From assembly GCF_022836435.1 (NCBI RefSeq), contig NZ_BQXC01000001.1:1438121-1502120 (forward strand): a DNA stretch of 64,000 bases, in the 5' to 3' direction. This document shows, in pieces, positions 37,846 to 48,103 of the stretch (the stretch's first letter is position 1; each line of letters opens with the position of its first letter). Under the pieces are notes generated by a model, which saw only the letters and a program-made list of their open reading frames with translations, had not been told where the DNA came from and did not search any database. A program made the translations under genes and the position numbers. This DNA comes from Nitrosomonas sp. PY1. Lineage in GTDB: Bacteria > Pseudomonadota > Gammaproteobacteria > Burkholderiales > Nitrosomonadaceae.

Positions 37846-39891
37846 TTAGAAGGATTTTTCCAGTCGGAATCTTACAGTGCGGCCATCCATTCGAATCACA
37901 TCCTGAATATGCTCGGGACCACCCACCATCTGAGGATGTTGGTTTAGTACATTATAAAGACCCAAGGACGCTTCGAAACCATAAATAGGTTTAGTCAACG
38001 ACAGATTGATATTAAATATGTGATAAGCCGAGGCAGAATGATGACCCAAGGTTTGTCGGTTATCTACAAATATTTCCTCGAAACCGAGACGCAATCGATT
38101 ATTGAATAGCGGTTCTGCATAATGCGCTTTAACTAGATTTTGTGGTGAATTAATAGCCTTGGACCAATGGTTATTGAGAAAATCGTCACGCATATCTGTA
38201 TTATTATACGTCCAAGATATTTTAAACAAGCGACCATTGTCCCATCTTTTCTCACCTTGTAATTCAAAACCTAAACTTCTTGCGCCACCGCCGTTCATGA
38301 ATTTTTTTGAATCGGGGTCTGGATCAGGATAGGGGTTTTGTATTAGGAGCTTACTTAAATCATTAAAAAACAAAGTGCTTAAAAACCTAATTCCATCGGT
38401 AGGATACCACTCAACAATTGCTTGATAGCTTTTGATCAATTCTTGACGGTTATTTGGGTTACTCACGTTCGTATCCAAAAGAATATAATCTCTTTCGTAA
38501 ATATTAGGGGCGCGAAAGGCCGAACCGTATAATAATTTGCCGGTGAGAGTTGGAGTGATATTCCAAATTAAACCGACTCTTGGATTTACCTGGATATTTT
38601 TTATTAAATGATGATGATCTACACGAATACCAAGATTCAACATTAGGTTATCTGAAATTCGATACTCATCTTGCAAATAACCACCCACTCTCACACCATG
38701 ATTATTGCTTTGATTAAATAGTAGATACTCAGGTACATAATCGAAGTTGGTCATTCGCTGGCGTTGATCGTATTGAAAATCAATGCCGGTTATCCATTTA
38801 TGATTTTCAAAATGAGTTCCAATCAATTTGAACTCACCACCCCACCAACGTGCCGAAGTTGCATCTTTGTTGATGGCTCGATATGATGCGGCTTCATTAT
38901 TGGTATTGAGATAAACTTCATTGCTATGATAATCATACCAATGATGGAAGCCGCGTAACTGTAACGCTAAGTTTGCATTAATAGATGTGTTATAGTCCAA
39001 ATCGACAAATGTTTGTCGATCAACCATGGTAAACGGTTTATCATTAAAAATGGCACCAAACGAAGCTGTAGGAATTTGCTTAGAACGGTCTACGTAACCT
39101 GCGCTTAGTGTAAAACCCCGGTAACTAAGTTGGCCAAACAAACGACTACTACGTTCCCGATCAAGGTTACGTGCAATACCGTTATTCGTATCAATGAATT
39201 CCGGAAAGAATAAGCTTCCATTTCCCCGGCTTGAAAATTGCGAGGCATTGAACAGTAAATTAACACCATTATCCCATTGTTTGCCATAAGTGAAGCGACC
39301 GCGGTAAGTATCCTGGCTTCCTACTTCGCCAGTTAATCTCAGTCCATTAATATCCTTTCCTTGCTTGGTAATGACGTTAATTACGCCGAGTAAAGCATTA
39401 GCACCGTAAATGGAGGAGCCTGAACCAGGTATATATTCGATACGATCAATGATGTTCATGTCTAGCATGAAATCTTCGCCAAGGAAGCCTTGATCAAAAA
39501 TGGCATCATTCATACGTCTTCCATTGATCATAATCAGAATCCGTGAGTTATATTCACCGACTGGCCCAAAGCCTCGAACACCGAGGTAGGTATAGTTACG
39601 GTCGTTACGCACGTACAAACCTCGTATAGCGTTAAGCGCATCTGACAAAGTTCGCCAATTAAAACTACGGATATCTTCTGCCGTCAAAACTTCAACCGAG
39701 GATGGCGCTTCTGAAGATTTTTGTTTGAATCGAGAAGCGCTTTGCACTTCTACATTTACAAGTTGAGTAAGCGGCAGATCAAAAATATCTTGTTTCTTAT
39801 TAGTTCCTGCAATAACTGTATTTGCTAAAAGAAAAAATATTAAGAAGCTATATAAACGATGTATTAAATAGCATTTCTTGTTTTTTTTCAT
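37846..39891 (-). CDS. TonB-dependent outer-membrane receptor
   Basis: A 681-residue outer-membrane beta-barrel with N-terminal plug. The signal peptide (LYSFLIFFLLANTVIAG) is followed by plug blocks PSSVEVLTAEDIRSFNWRTLSDALNAIRGLYV, NSRILIMINGRRMND, GSGSSIYGANALLGVINVITK and barrel strands such as GKLLYGSAFRAPNIYER; the protein ends in RFRLEKSF with the usual terminal Phe. No clear TonB box is seen, but residues 35-50 (FDLPLTQLVNVEVQSAS) fit the TonB-box region of the group linked with YfiR-like genes. Ligand is unknown. It leads an apparent four-gene operon with a YfiR-like protein, hybrid kinase and GGDEF/EAL regulator, so it may act as a sensor as much as a transporter. Confidence 0.93.
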   Translation of the reverse strand: MKKNKKCYLIHRLYSFLIFFLLANTVIAGTNKKQDIFDLPLTQLVNVEVQSASRFKQKSSEAPSSVEVLTAEDIRSFNWRTLSDALNAIRGLYVRNDRNYTYLGVRGFGPVGEYNSRILIMINGRRMNDAIFDQGFLGEDFMLDMNIIDRIEYIPGSGSSIYGANALLGVINVITKQGKDINGLRLTGEVGSQDTYRGRFTYGKQWDNGVNLLFNASQFSSRGNGSLFFPEFIDTNNGIARNLDRERSSRLFGQLSYRGFTLSAGYVDRSKQIPTASFGAIFNDKPFTMVDRQTFVDLDYNTSINANLALQLRGFHHWYDYHSNEVYLNTNNEAASYRAINKDATSARWWGGEFKLIGTHFENHKWITGIDFQYDQRQRMTNFDYVPEYLLFNQSNNHGVRVGGYLQDEYRISDNLMLNLGIRVDHHHLIKNIQVNPRVGLIWNITPTLTGKLLYGSAFRAPNIYERDYILLDTNVSNPNNRQELIKSYQAIVEWYPTDGIRFLSTLFFNDLSKLLIQNPYPDPDPDSKKFMNGGGARSLGFELQGEKRWDNGRLFKISWTYNNTDMRDDFLNNHWSKAINSPQNLVKAHYAEPLFNNRLRLGFEEIFVDNRQTLGHHSASAYHIFNINLSLTKPIYGFEASLGLYNVLNQHPQMVGGPEHIQDVIRMDGRTVRFRLEKSF

Positions 39892-40726
39892 AAGGTGTAG
39901 TTATTGATTTACCATAGAAAGAAGCTAATCGATATCGAAAATAAAAGAGACAAATACTCTTCAATATAAGAATTTGTCACTAATGTGTTCAGCTTATTGT
40001 GCAACGTAGATATCTCATTGCTTTCATTGGATTAAAGGGCTTTATTTCTTCCTTTGAAGTAGAAAGCATAATAATTTGCTGCACTAAGCTCCAATGAGTG
40101 AATTAGAGCCTGTTTTGGCACTCTTTTTTATCGAATGTTGGGGATTTTTGTGTGGTTTTAATATTGATTAACCACCTAAGATTTATGATTGTTTCTTTAA
40201 GGCAGTGGTATTGAAGTGTCGCGCATGAGTTTCTCGGATACGATGTAACGCGTTGTACCCGGAAAGGGAATTTCTTGAGGTAAATTGTTCATTTATTGGA
40301 CTGAGATCCTATAAAAAAAGCGATCGAAGTTTATTATTCTTCGGTACGATGTGTGAGTCATTCCGCGTATTCTGAGTTGCTGTTTTCAAAATGTGCTACT
40401 GATAGGAATCAGGAAGAACCTGAACGATAGCAACCACTCCACGAGAATTAATCAAATAGGGATCTAAAATCGAGTAAGCAGGAAAAATCAAATCATCTAC
40501 ATCAATGCAATTTTTTCTTGAGAAATTACGCAATTCTGATCATTGTAAAGAACAATATAAGCTCATTTTCTGATAGTAAGTTTCACTTATTAAGCATTCG
40601 CGCCAATCGCGTCTAACTCGCGATAACAAGATATCAAACCAAATTATTTTCATGATATCATTCTAAAAATGATAATGATTATTATTTGTAGTTTTATTAC
40701 ATAACAACCAGAGAAGGTATCAATTT
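39892..40726. other. 835-bp divergent region between receptor and imelysin genes
   Basis: No credible gene. It holds the divergent promoters and, at its right end, a Fur-like box (listed separately). Several AAAG and TTTC runs occur, but no other repeat or riboswitch was recognised. Confidence 0.5.
40671..40689 (+). promoter_or_regulatory. Fur-like iron box upstream of the imelysin gene
   Basis: GATAATGATTATTATTTGT agrees with about 14 of 19 positions of the classical Fur box GATAATGATAATCATTATC, with the first nine bases identical. It lies 38-56 bp upstream of the ATG at 40727, where it could block the promoter when iron is plentiful. Confidence 0.7.
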
Positions 40727-42046
40727 ATGAAAAAACGGATAAAACCAATGCTAATTGGGGTCGCAACTTCAATATTCGCTGCCGCTTCACATGCCGAGCC
40801 ACCAGAAGCACCAAAGCTATATATTTCCACCAATGGTCCGCAAGTTAGCTTTTACTGGGATGAGGTTTCCAAGGCTGATAATTATATTTTAATCGCGTCT
40901 AATTTAGATGATGGATCGCCCTTTGGCCAATTTGATTTAGGCGCCGGTACTCGATTGAATGCTCCTTTGCCTGAGGGATCCGGGTTTTTTGTTTCGATCC
41001 GCGCAGAAAATGCGGATGGAAATAGTAATTTTTCAATACCACACTCACTGGTGGTTCCATCTATTTCTACAGCAGCGCCCTCAATAGAACAGGTGATTCA
41101 AAATTACGCACGTAATGTAATATTGAATACCTACTCTGATTTGGCCGAGCAAACAAAAATACTGCGTGCGGCGATTATCGAGTTGCAATTTGAGAAAACA
41201 GATAAGAATCTCTATAAAGCCCAAAACGCATGGCGCAACGCGCGCCTTCCTTGGGAGCAATCTGAAGCATTTGTATTTGGTCCCGTGGACACTAACGAAT
41301 TGGACCCTGCTCTAGATAGTTGGCCAATAAATGCTACGGATATACAAAATATTGTAAAGAGTGATACTCCCCTAACGACAAAAGCTGTTAGTACATTTGA
41401 CCCCACATTAAAAGGCTTTCATGTCATTGAATACTTATTATTTGGTAGTAATAGCAATAAAGCAGCTTCAGAACTAACGGATAGAGAGCTGGCGTACCTA
41501 ATTGCAGCAGCTAGTGTACTTTCTAACGATGCTCAAGCATTAGTTGATGCATGGAATCCTAATGACGGAAATTATCTTTCTGTATTTTCTCAGGCTGGCG
41601 CAGGTAGTACGGCTTATCCTAGCCAAACTGCTGCGCTACAGGAAATGCTTATTGGCATGATTGGAATTGCAGATGAGGTGGCCAATGGAAAGCTTGGTAG
41701 GCCACTTACACAACAGGATGCTAACTTTATTGAGTCTCGGTTTAGCGCCAATTCGCGATCTGATTTTATGAATAATATTAGAGGCCTTCTAAATGTATAT
41801 ACTGGGAACTACATGTTATCCGAAGGCCCCGGTTTGGATGCTTTGGTGAAATCAGTTAATCCAGCATTAGATGAGGCCATTCGTGATCAAATTGAAAAAT
41901 CCATTGCTGCAATTTACGCAATACCTCAACCATTCAGTGAATCTATTATTAATAATCGTGCACAAGTGCAAGCCGCCGTTGACGAAGTGAAGGCATTATT
42001 ATCAATACTCATAGATAAGTTACTGCCATTGGTTCCCGCGGTTTAA
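40727..42046 (+). CDS. Imelysin-family protein with extra N-terminal domain
   Basis: A 439-residue exported protein. After a signal peptide (MLIGVATSIFAAASHA) come about 85 residues with a fibronectin-III-like pattern (PEAPKLYISTNGPQVSFYWDEVSKADNYILIAS...FFVSIRAENADGNSNFS), then the imelysin (M75-like) domain from about 120. The GxHxxE motif reads GFHVIE (230-235), and WRNARLPWEQSEAFVFGPVD plus LDSWPIN are hallmark blocks. Imelysins are periplasmic or outer-membrane proteins tied to iron uptake; protease activity is doubtful for many. The Fur-like box upstream and the adjacent DUF1111 di-haem protein support an iron-related role. Confidence 0.9.
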   Translation: MKKRIKPMLIGVATSIFAAASHAEPPEAPKLYISTNGPQVSFYWDEVSKADNYILIASNLDDGSPFGQFDLGAGTRLNAPLPEGSGFFVSIRAENADGNSNFSIPHSLVVPSISTAAPSIEQVIQNYARNVILNTYSDLAEQTKILRAAIIELQFEKTDKNLYKAQNAWRNARLPWEQSEAFVFGPVDTNELDPALDSWPINATDIQNIVKSDTPLTTKAVSTFDPTLKGFHVIEYLLFGSNSNKAASELTDRELAYLIAAASVLSNDAQALVDAWNPNDGNYLSVFSQAGAGSTAYPSQTAALQEMLIGMIGIADEVANGKLGRPLTQQDANFIESRFSANSRSDFMNNIRGLLNVYTGNYMLSEGPGLDALVKSVNPALDEAIRDQIEKSIAAIYAIPQPFSESIINNRAQVQAAVDEVKALLSILIDKLLPLVPAV

Positions 42047-42154
42047 CAAAATGGCAGTGTTTTACTGAACTTGAGTATCGAGATTCATTTAAAGATAAGC
42101 GTTAAAACGCTGCCAGTAAAATAAAATTCCTGTTCTGTTATTTTTGATAAAACT

Positions 42155-43774
42155 ATGAAATACCGTATTTTTATTATTTTAATCATATTAATGTGCTGCG
42201 GTTCAATCGTACAAGCTGCGCCCCCGTTAGCTCCCATTATAGCTTCTTCTGTCGAAGGTAATCGCGCTAGCGTCAGTTGGCTGCCAGTCGATGGCTCTAG
42301 AGCATACAGGTTATATTGGCTTCCTTATCCGATGCCTAATCCAATCGAATCGATCAATAGCATGGATCTTGGAAGTGAAACACAAATATCTGCAGAATTG
42401 GACGATGGGACTATGCTCTATGTTGCCTTAACTGCTTATAATCAGGATGGAGAAAGTGCTTTTTCGAATATAGAAGTCATTGCTATTAATAATGAGCTTT
42501 CTGGTGGTAGCACAACTATTTTCAACGAAAGCAGTTCTGCTTTTAGTAATCCAGCTCCGAATCTTAGTCCTGAAGGATTGTCTCGGCACTTAGCAGGTGA
42601 CTCAGAATTTGAACAAAGCTTCGTTACGGCTCCCGCATTAATCAATGCTGGATTGGGGCCGGCATTTAATAGCAATAGCTGCATATCGTGCCATCCTAAA
42701 GATGGTCGTGGGCGCCCCCCTGAGGAGGGTGGAATATCTAATTCATTTTTCCTCCGCGTTAGCCTTCCTGGAGTTGATTCAAAAACTGGAGGATCGTTGG
42801 CTGTACCTGGGTTTGGCACTCAGCTTTTTGATAAAGCGGTATTTGGTGTTCAGCCGGAAGCCACCGTTAAGACAACATATACCGAAGTCAATGGAAAATT
42901 CGGTGATGAAACTCCCTATCAACTACGTAAGCCAACCTTTACTATTACTGACCCTTATATCGACTTGCCGAGCGTGTATTTAATTTCGCCTCGTGTTGCT
43001 CCGCCTGTATTTGGGCGCGGCCTGCTAGAAGCTATTTCTGATGAGACTTTGCTTGGTTGGGCTGACGAACATGATTTGAATAACGATGGCATATCCGGTC
43101 GTGTTAATCGAGTTTGGGATGTGGTTACGCAAACGACTGTAATCGGCCGCTTTGGACTTAAAGCTAACAATCCTTCAGTATTGGTCCAAAATGCTGGCGC
43201 ATATCATAGTGATATGGGTATCACCAATGAGCTATTCCCGATAGAAAGTACTGTTGGTCAAACCCAGAATAATAGCGCGAACGATGGACCGGAACTCAAG
43301 CCTGGCGTTCTCGATGATGTAACATTCTATATACAAACATTAGCGGTACCTGCACGTCGCAATATAAATGATCCTGTCGTAAAAAAAGGGCAAATACTAT
43401 TCGATCAAGCTGGTTGCGCCGCTTGTCATATTCCTACCGTAACAACCGGTGTTGTTGATGGCGTTCCAGAAATTTCTAACCAGATTGTTCATCCTTATAC
43501 TGATTTATTACTTCATGACATGGGTGAAAGACTTGCCGACGACCGGAATGATTTTATCGCGAATGGGCAAGAATGGAGAACTCCTCCACTCTGGGGAATT
43601 GGCTATACTGAAGTTGTCAATGGCCATACTTTTTTTCTGCATGACGGACGTGCACGTAATTTAACAGAAGCCATTCTTTGGCATGGTGGTGAAGCAGAAT
43701 CTTCCAAAGAATATTTTCGCGTACTTTCCTCTTCTGATCGGGATGCTTTAATTAAATTTCTTGAATCGCTGTAA
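42155..43774 (+). CDS. Di-haem DUF1111 family protein with extra N-terminal domain
   Basis: A 539-residue exported protein of the DUF1111/di-haem oxidoreductase family, distantly related to cytochrome c peroxidases. Signal peptide ILIILMCCGSIVQAAP; then about 85 residues with the same fibronectin-like pattern as the upstream imelysin (PPLAPIIASSVEGNRASVSWLPVDGSRAYRLYW, YVALTAYNQDGESAFS). Haem-binding motifs are CISCH (176-180) and CAACH (421-425), with FFLHDGRARNLTEAILWHGGEAE near the end. Imelysin and DUF1111 genes are commonly neighbours, so a joint periplasmic iron-handling or redox role is inferred. The gap to the imelysin gene is 108 bp, so both may be under the Fur-like box. Confidence 0.9.
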   Translation: MKYRIFIILIILMCCGSIVQAAPPLAPIIASSVEGNRASVSWLPVDGSRAYRLYWLPYPMPNPIESINSMDLGSETQISAELDDGTMLYVALTAYNQDGESAFSNIEVIAINNELSGGSTTIFNESSSAFSNPAPNLSPEGLSRHLAGDSEFEQSFVTAPALINAGLGPAFNSNSCISCHPKDGRGRPPEEGGISNSFFLRVSLPGVDSKTGGSLAVPGFGTQLFDKAVFGVQPEATVKTTYTEVNGKFGDETPYQLRKPTFTITDPYIDLPSVYLISPRVAPPVFGRGLLEAISDETLLGWADEHDLNNDGISGRVNRVWDVVTQTTVIGRFGLKANNPSVLVQNAGAYHSDMGITNELFPIESTVGQTQNNSANDGPELKPGVLDDVTFYIQTLAVPARRNINDPVVKKGQILFDQAGCAACHIPTVTTGVVDGVPEISNQIVHPYTDLLLHDMGERLADDRNDFIANGQEWRTPPLWGIGYTEVVNGHTFFLHDGRARNLTEAILWHGGEAESSKEYFRVLSSSDRDALIKFLESL

Positions 43775-43868
43775 TGTTTATGCTGCTTAATCTCAAACTG
43801 GTTTTGACCAATCCCAAGAACATTAAGAGACTATGTATGTGAGGGATTTATCTAGGCAGGTTAAATGA

Positions 43869-44595
43869 GATTCTGTCGCAAATATTTAAACGAGGTACAG
43901 CGAGCACACCCTTCAGGCAAAGTTATCCTGCAAGAGTAGCAAACTACTGAAATCCGGACAACCCTTGTCGGTTCAGCTGCCCCTTTCGGATCATGTGTGC
44001 GGTTTCAATGCCAGCCAGAGTCGCCTCGGCAGAATGGAATGCCTTGAAACCCAGCATAGGCCGGGTGATTCTTTTGATAAATCTATGGTCTCGTTCGACG
44101 ATGTTGTTCAGGTATTTGATTTGGCGAATCTCAACCAGGTGGTGCCAGCCAAGCCACAAAAGAAGAAGGTTGAGGTTCAACAAACCGGCATAATTGGCTC
44201 CACTTTTGTCGATAACGACCTTTTCTAGCAGCCCGTTTGAGCCTACCGTGCGCAGAAAGAAATTGGTGGCTGCTTCTTCGTCGCGGCGTTCGGATAGCAT
44301 GAAATCCAAGGTATCGCCGTACTTGTCGACGACGGTACAGAAATCCATTGCCTCTTGACCTTGATATACTTGATGACCCAGCGGTTAAGTGTGGCGTGGT
44401 CAAGAGTGACACCGCGCTCAGCCATGATTTCCTCCAGGTCCCGGTACGACACGCTGTAGCGGAGGACATAAAACTAAACGGCATAGAGAACGACAGCTTT
44501 CGGGTAATGGCAACCTTTGAAAGTGAGCATGATCGGTGGCGGTGACAAGGAAAATACCAAGACTAACACCACACGCTAAAATTTGCGACAGAACC
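43869..44595 (-). mobile_element. Defective IS6-family element (copy 2)
   Basis: 727 bp between terminal repeats ATTCTGTCGCAAAT and the complement of GGTTCTGTCGCAAAT. The transposase gene is broken: FYVRYS has TAC changed to TAG plus a two-base insertion, and about 26 codons between RWVIKY and KVKRQW are deleted, removing the first catalytic Asp. The 3' half (LSERRDEEAATNFFLRTVG, VIDKSGANYAGLLNLN, KYLNNIVERDHRFIKRI) remains open at 43944-44348. It shares its two 5' mutations with copy 3. Confidence 0.85.
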
Positions 44596-44765
44596 CTCTG
44601 ATGATGATCGGAGATTCCAAATTATTTGCAGTGCAATGTGGTTTTGCTCACTGCATGTTCCGCATCATATCAAATATTATGGGTGTGCTGAGACCAGCCA
44701 CATAACACCGGAATCATACCGGCGATGTGACATTATGCTGAATAATCAATGATGAGCCAAGAGTC

Positions 44766-47700
44766 ATGGGAAACGACAATAATCAAGATTCCAAGAATAG
44801 CCTGATTTCGATTCTGTTATTGATCATGCTCGCGACCGGTACACTGATTAATCCGTTAACCAGCTCACGGCCATTCGACCCGTTCAATCAAAAATTGCCA
44901 TTATTGGATGAGCAAAAGATAGATGCCCGGCTTTGGCAAGACCCAATCGTGGCAACCGAGTAGTTTCTCAATAACAGTAAAAAAGCAAAGGAAAATGACC
45001 ATCGTACTTATCATTCGATTGCCAATTTTATTGGAGAAATTGGGCAGGAAATCAGTGATAAAACTAACTTGAAAGTAATTGCCGTAAGCATACCGGGTAG
45101 TTCTTACTCCGAACCGGTTGAGTACCGGCTTCGCTATCGCTATGCGGTTGCATCTGCATTGGGTTCAAGTGAATATACACCGCAGGACAATGAGCATATT
45201 AGATATTTTCATCTAGACACAGAACCAGAACCGTCCCCCAGTTGCGGTGTTTGCAGTGTTAATGGCGTCGACGCCAAGATTACTTTACCTTATGAATGGT
45301 ACGAGAGTAGCTCCCAATCAGAAAAAGTATTGGTTATCTGGTTGAACGAAGACAGGATTCCGAAAGGAAAATATCGAGATTTTATTGGTTTTCTATATCA
45401 AGAATCGAAGAAAATCGAGCCAAAAGTTAAAAAATTCGATTTTTCCTTGATTGGACCAACCAATACGGCTTTATTGATGGAGCTAATAAATAACGATCCG
45501 ATAGAGAAAAATGCGCAATCATTCAGGATTTTCTCAGCCAGTGCAACGATCTCCAATAATGTTTTATCAAAAGAAATTAAGCATGGCATCGATCATACTT
45601 GTTCCAATAAACCAGAAGATGCAAGAATTCAATGCCTATTGGATGAACGTTCGATTGTACGTACGATTGGGCAAGACAGAAACCTAGCAACAGCACTTCT
45701 TTGGGAATTGGAACAACGCGGCGTTAATCGTAAGAATCCAATCTTTAAAAAAGACTGCAAAGATCAGTTGATACTCATTAGCGAGCAAGATTCTCTGTAT
45801 GCCAGAAGCCTGGTTGAGCACTTTCGTTCCAGTTTAGCGAAACAATGTGGCGGAAAAGAAGGATTGATGACAAATTTTACTTATTTGCGGGGCTTAGACG
45901 GAAAATTACCTGGACTCGATGAATCGAATAAAAAATCGCAGAGTGAAAAGAATACCCAAGAACAAAAAAATCTTTTGACCCCATTCGACGATGCATCACC
46001 CGAGCATGCCGAAGGCCGCAATCAATTCGATTATTTGAGGAGACTGGTCGACAAAATAGAACAGTTGGGTTCCGCTGATGACAATAGGGATCCCATCAAA
46101 GCAATCGGAATCATCGGAATCGATGTTTACGACAAGCTTCTGATTCTGCACGCATTAAAGGATAGTTTCAAACATAAAATTTTCTTTACCACGGATCTGG
46201 ATGCACGTTTTCTGCACAAAGATCAATTTACATGGGCACGTAATTTAATAGTCGCCAGCAATTTTGATTTTGCTCTGCATCCAAAATTGCAAGGTACGAC
46301 GATGCCTTTCAGAGACAGCTATCAGACTTCGATGTATTTGGCTACATTGTTGGCTGTCAATCCGCAGGCAACTGAAGATTGGGTAAATATTTGGATGATT
46401 CAATATAGCAACAATTTTCAATCCAGGATAATTCTAAATAATCAATTCAATGCGTTGTTAGTTCCGCAAATTTTTGAAATTGGTAGAACACAGGCTATTC
46501 ATTTAGCATCGCCTTCCAATAAATTTCTCGATGAGTGGGTAACTAATCCTATTCTAAAATTTACTGAGTCTAAGGAAATTATTAACAGTAATTGTTTGGT
46601 AAACAATTTCATAGCATGCAACACCATCGAACCGGATCGTACTAAACAGATTGATTGGTCTATCATTTACATTACTTCAATATTACTCATTTTCGCTGCT
46701 TATATTTCCCGTGGCTTCTTTAACAGGCTGTTGAGAAACGTTTTCAAGCCGGCCGATACAAAGCAAAAACAGACAAGGAAACACAGTTTATACGTAATAA
46801 ATGAATATGTTAAGTCTGTTTTTAAAACCGTAGCGACATTACTATTTGCTTTTCTTTTGCTGTTTCTTTTGTTGTTTTCGATCTACAAAGATAATTATCC
46901 GACTCATGCGGACGGAGAACCATTCTTATGGTTGGAAAGGGTGAGTGTCTGGCCCAATCTGGTTATCCGATTTTTGGGAGTTATTGTGATGATTCTTCTC
47001 TTTATATATTTTTTTTACCACGATAGAAAACAAGAGATCGAAGCCATCGAGAATAATTTCGGGCTATGTAAAAAAACTTGCTTGCGAAGTTGGCCAGTAG
47101 CTGTTCGGAATGGTCCATTCTTAAATCTTCCCGAGACAAAAAGAACGCATATTGATCATTTATGGCCTGAGTACAAAAGCGCTATTCAATGTAAAGAATC
47201 AAAAGGATACCTTTGGATTTTTCTGGTTAGTGCAGTTTCTTTGGGATTTACCCTATATGCTTTTTGGGGACTGGGTTATTTAAACTTTCCAGCACGCGGT
47301 ATTATTACATTCTATTCTCATTATATCATTGTAACTATTCAGTTTTTTATATTATGGGGATTGGTTTTCTGGGTTGCTTATGAAGCAATCGCATGCAGAC
47401 AGCTTATTGAAGGAATAGAAATTGACCAAGCCAACCCAAACAAAACGGCATGGTCGTCGGAAATGCGCAAACGACAAAAAATAATGACCGGACTTCCGGT
47501 AGACAAACTAAATCCCTATTTGCATTTTTTATTGATCACCAAATTGATTAAAAGTATCAATAGCATCATTTATCTACCATTTATTCTAATGCTGATAATA
47601 GCGATTGGCCGCAGTGATATTTTCGACAACCTGGGATTCTCACCGGCGTTAATCCTTGTATATATCTCGGCATCCGCATATCTAATCGCCATTTTGTATT

Positions 47701-47942
47701 TGTTGAGAAAAAGTGCTGAAAAGCAATGCGGAATGGTATTGCAATACTATGAAGACTATCGGATGCGCTTGGTGGCAACTTCATTTCATCAGTTAAGCAA
47801 AATAGATAACTTGCTGACCGAGATCCGCAATGTGAAGCAAAGTACTTTTGTGCAAATCCTACAGCGACCGGCATTGCTTGCATTTCTTTTACCGGGCGGC
47901 GGTATTGGCTTAACAAGTATTATTGAATATCTGTACAATTGA
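44766..47942 (+). pseudogene. Large membrane protein with extracytoplasmic binding-protein-like half, interrupted by an in-frame TAG
   Basis: ATG at 44766 opens a frame of 1058 codons with one TAG at 44961-44963 after codon 65; both sides are in the same frame and read as one protein. The N-terminus has a membrane anchor (LISILLLIMLATGTLINPL) and KIDARLWQDPIV just before the stop. The next about 500 residues look extracytoplasmic, with periplasmic-binding-protein-like parts (AIGIIGIDVYDKLLILHALKDSF, IFFTTDLDARFLHKDQFTWARNLIVASNF, PFRDSYQTSMYLATLLAV). The C-terminal 400 residues hold seven or so transmembrane helices with cytoplasmic loops. I know related hypothetical proteins but no function. 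A TTG at 45069 could restart translation of a 957-residue form without the first anchor. It lies between two sibling IS6 copies. Confidence 0.75.
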
Positions 47943-48093
47943 GATTGAGACCGAATGTGTCCATTATCTGTTACAAACGAGAACGGCGGTTCTGAATAAC
48001 GATTTACACCGTCATTTCGAACGCTGGTATCCTGGGTTAAAGATCGAGAAAAATGCGGAAAGACCCGCATCAATCTTGAAAATGGCGGCCTGA
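47923..48093 (+). other. Short open frame after the membrane protein, possible gene relic
   Basis: In the +1 frame relative to the large gene, and overlapping its last 20 bp, a frame runs to TGA at 48091-48093. It has a protein-like composition (CVHYLLQTRTAVLNNDLHR, ERWYPGLKIEKNAERPASIL). A TTG at 47923 could start it (57 codons), without a ribosome-binding site. It may be the natural C-terminal extension lost by a frameshift, or the end of a second gene cut by IS copy 3. Confidence 0.35.
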
Positions 48094-48103
48094 TTTGAAA
48101 AAC

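Noticed and set aside
44131..44484. Additional frames over IS6 copy 2
   Set aside because: They are other-frame shadows of the broken transposase.
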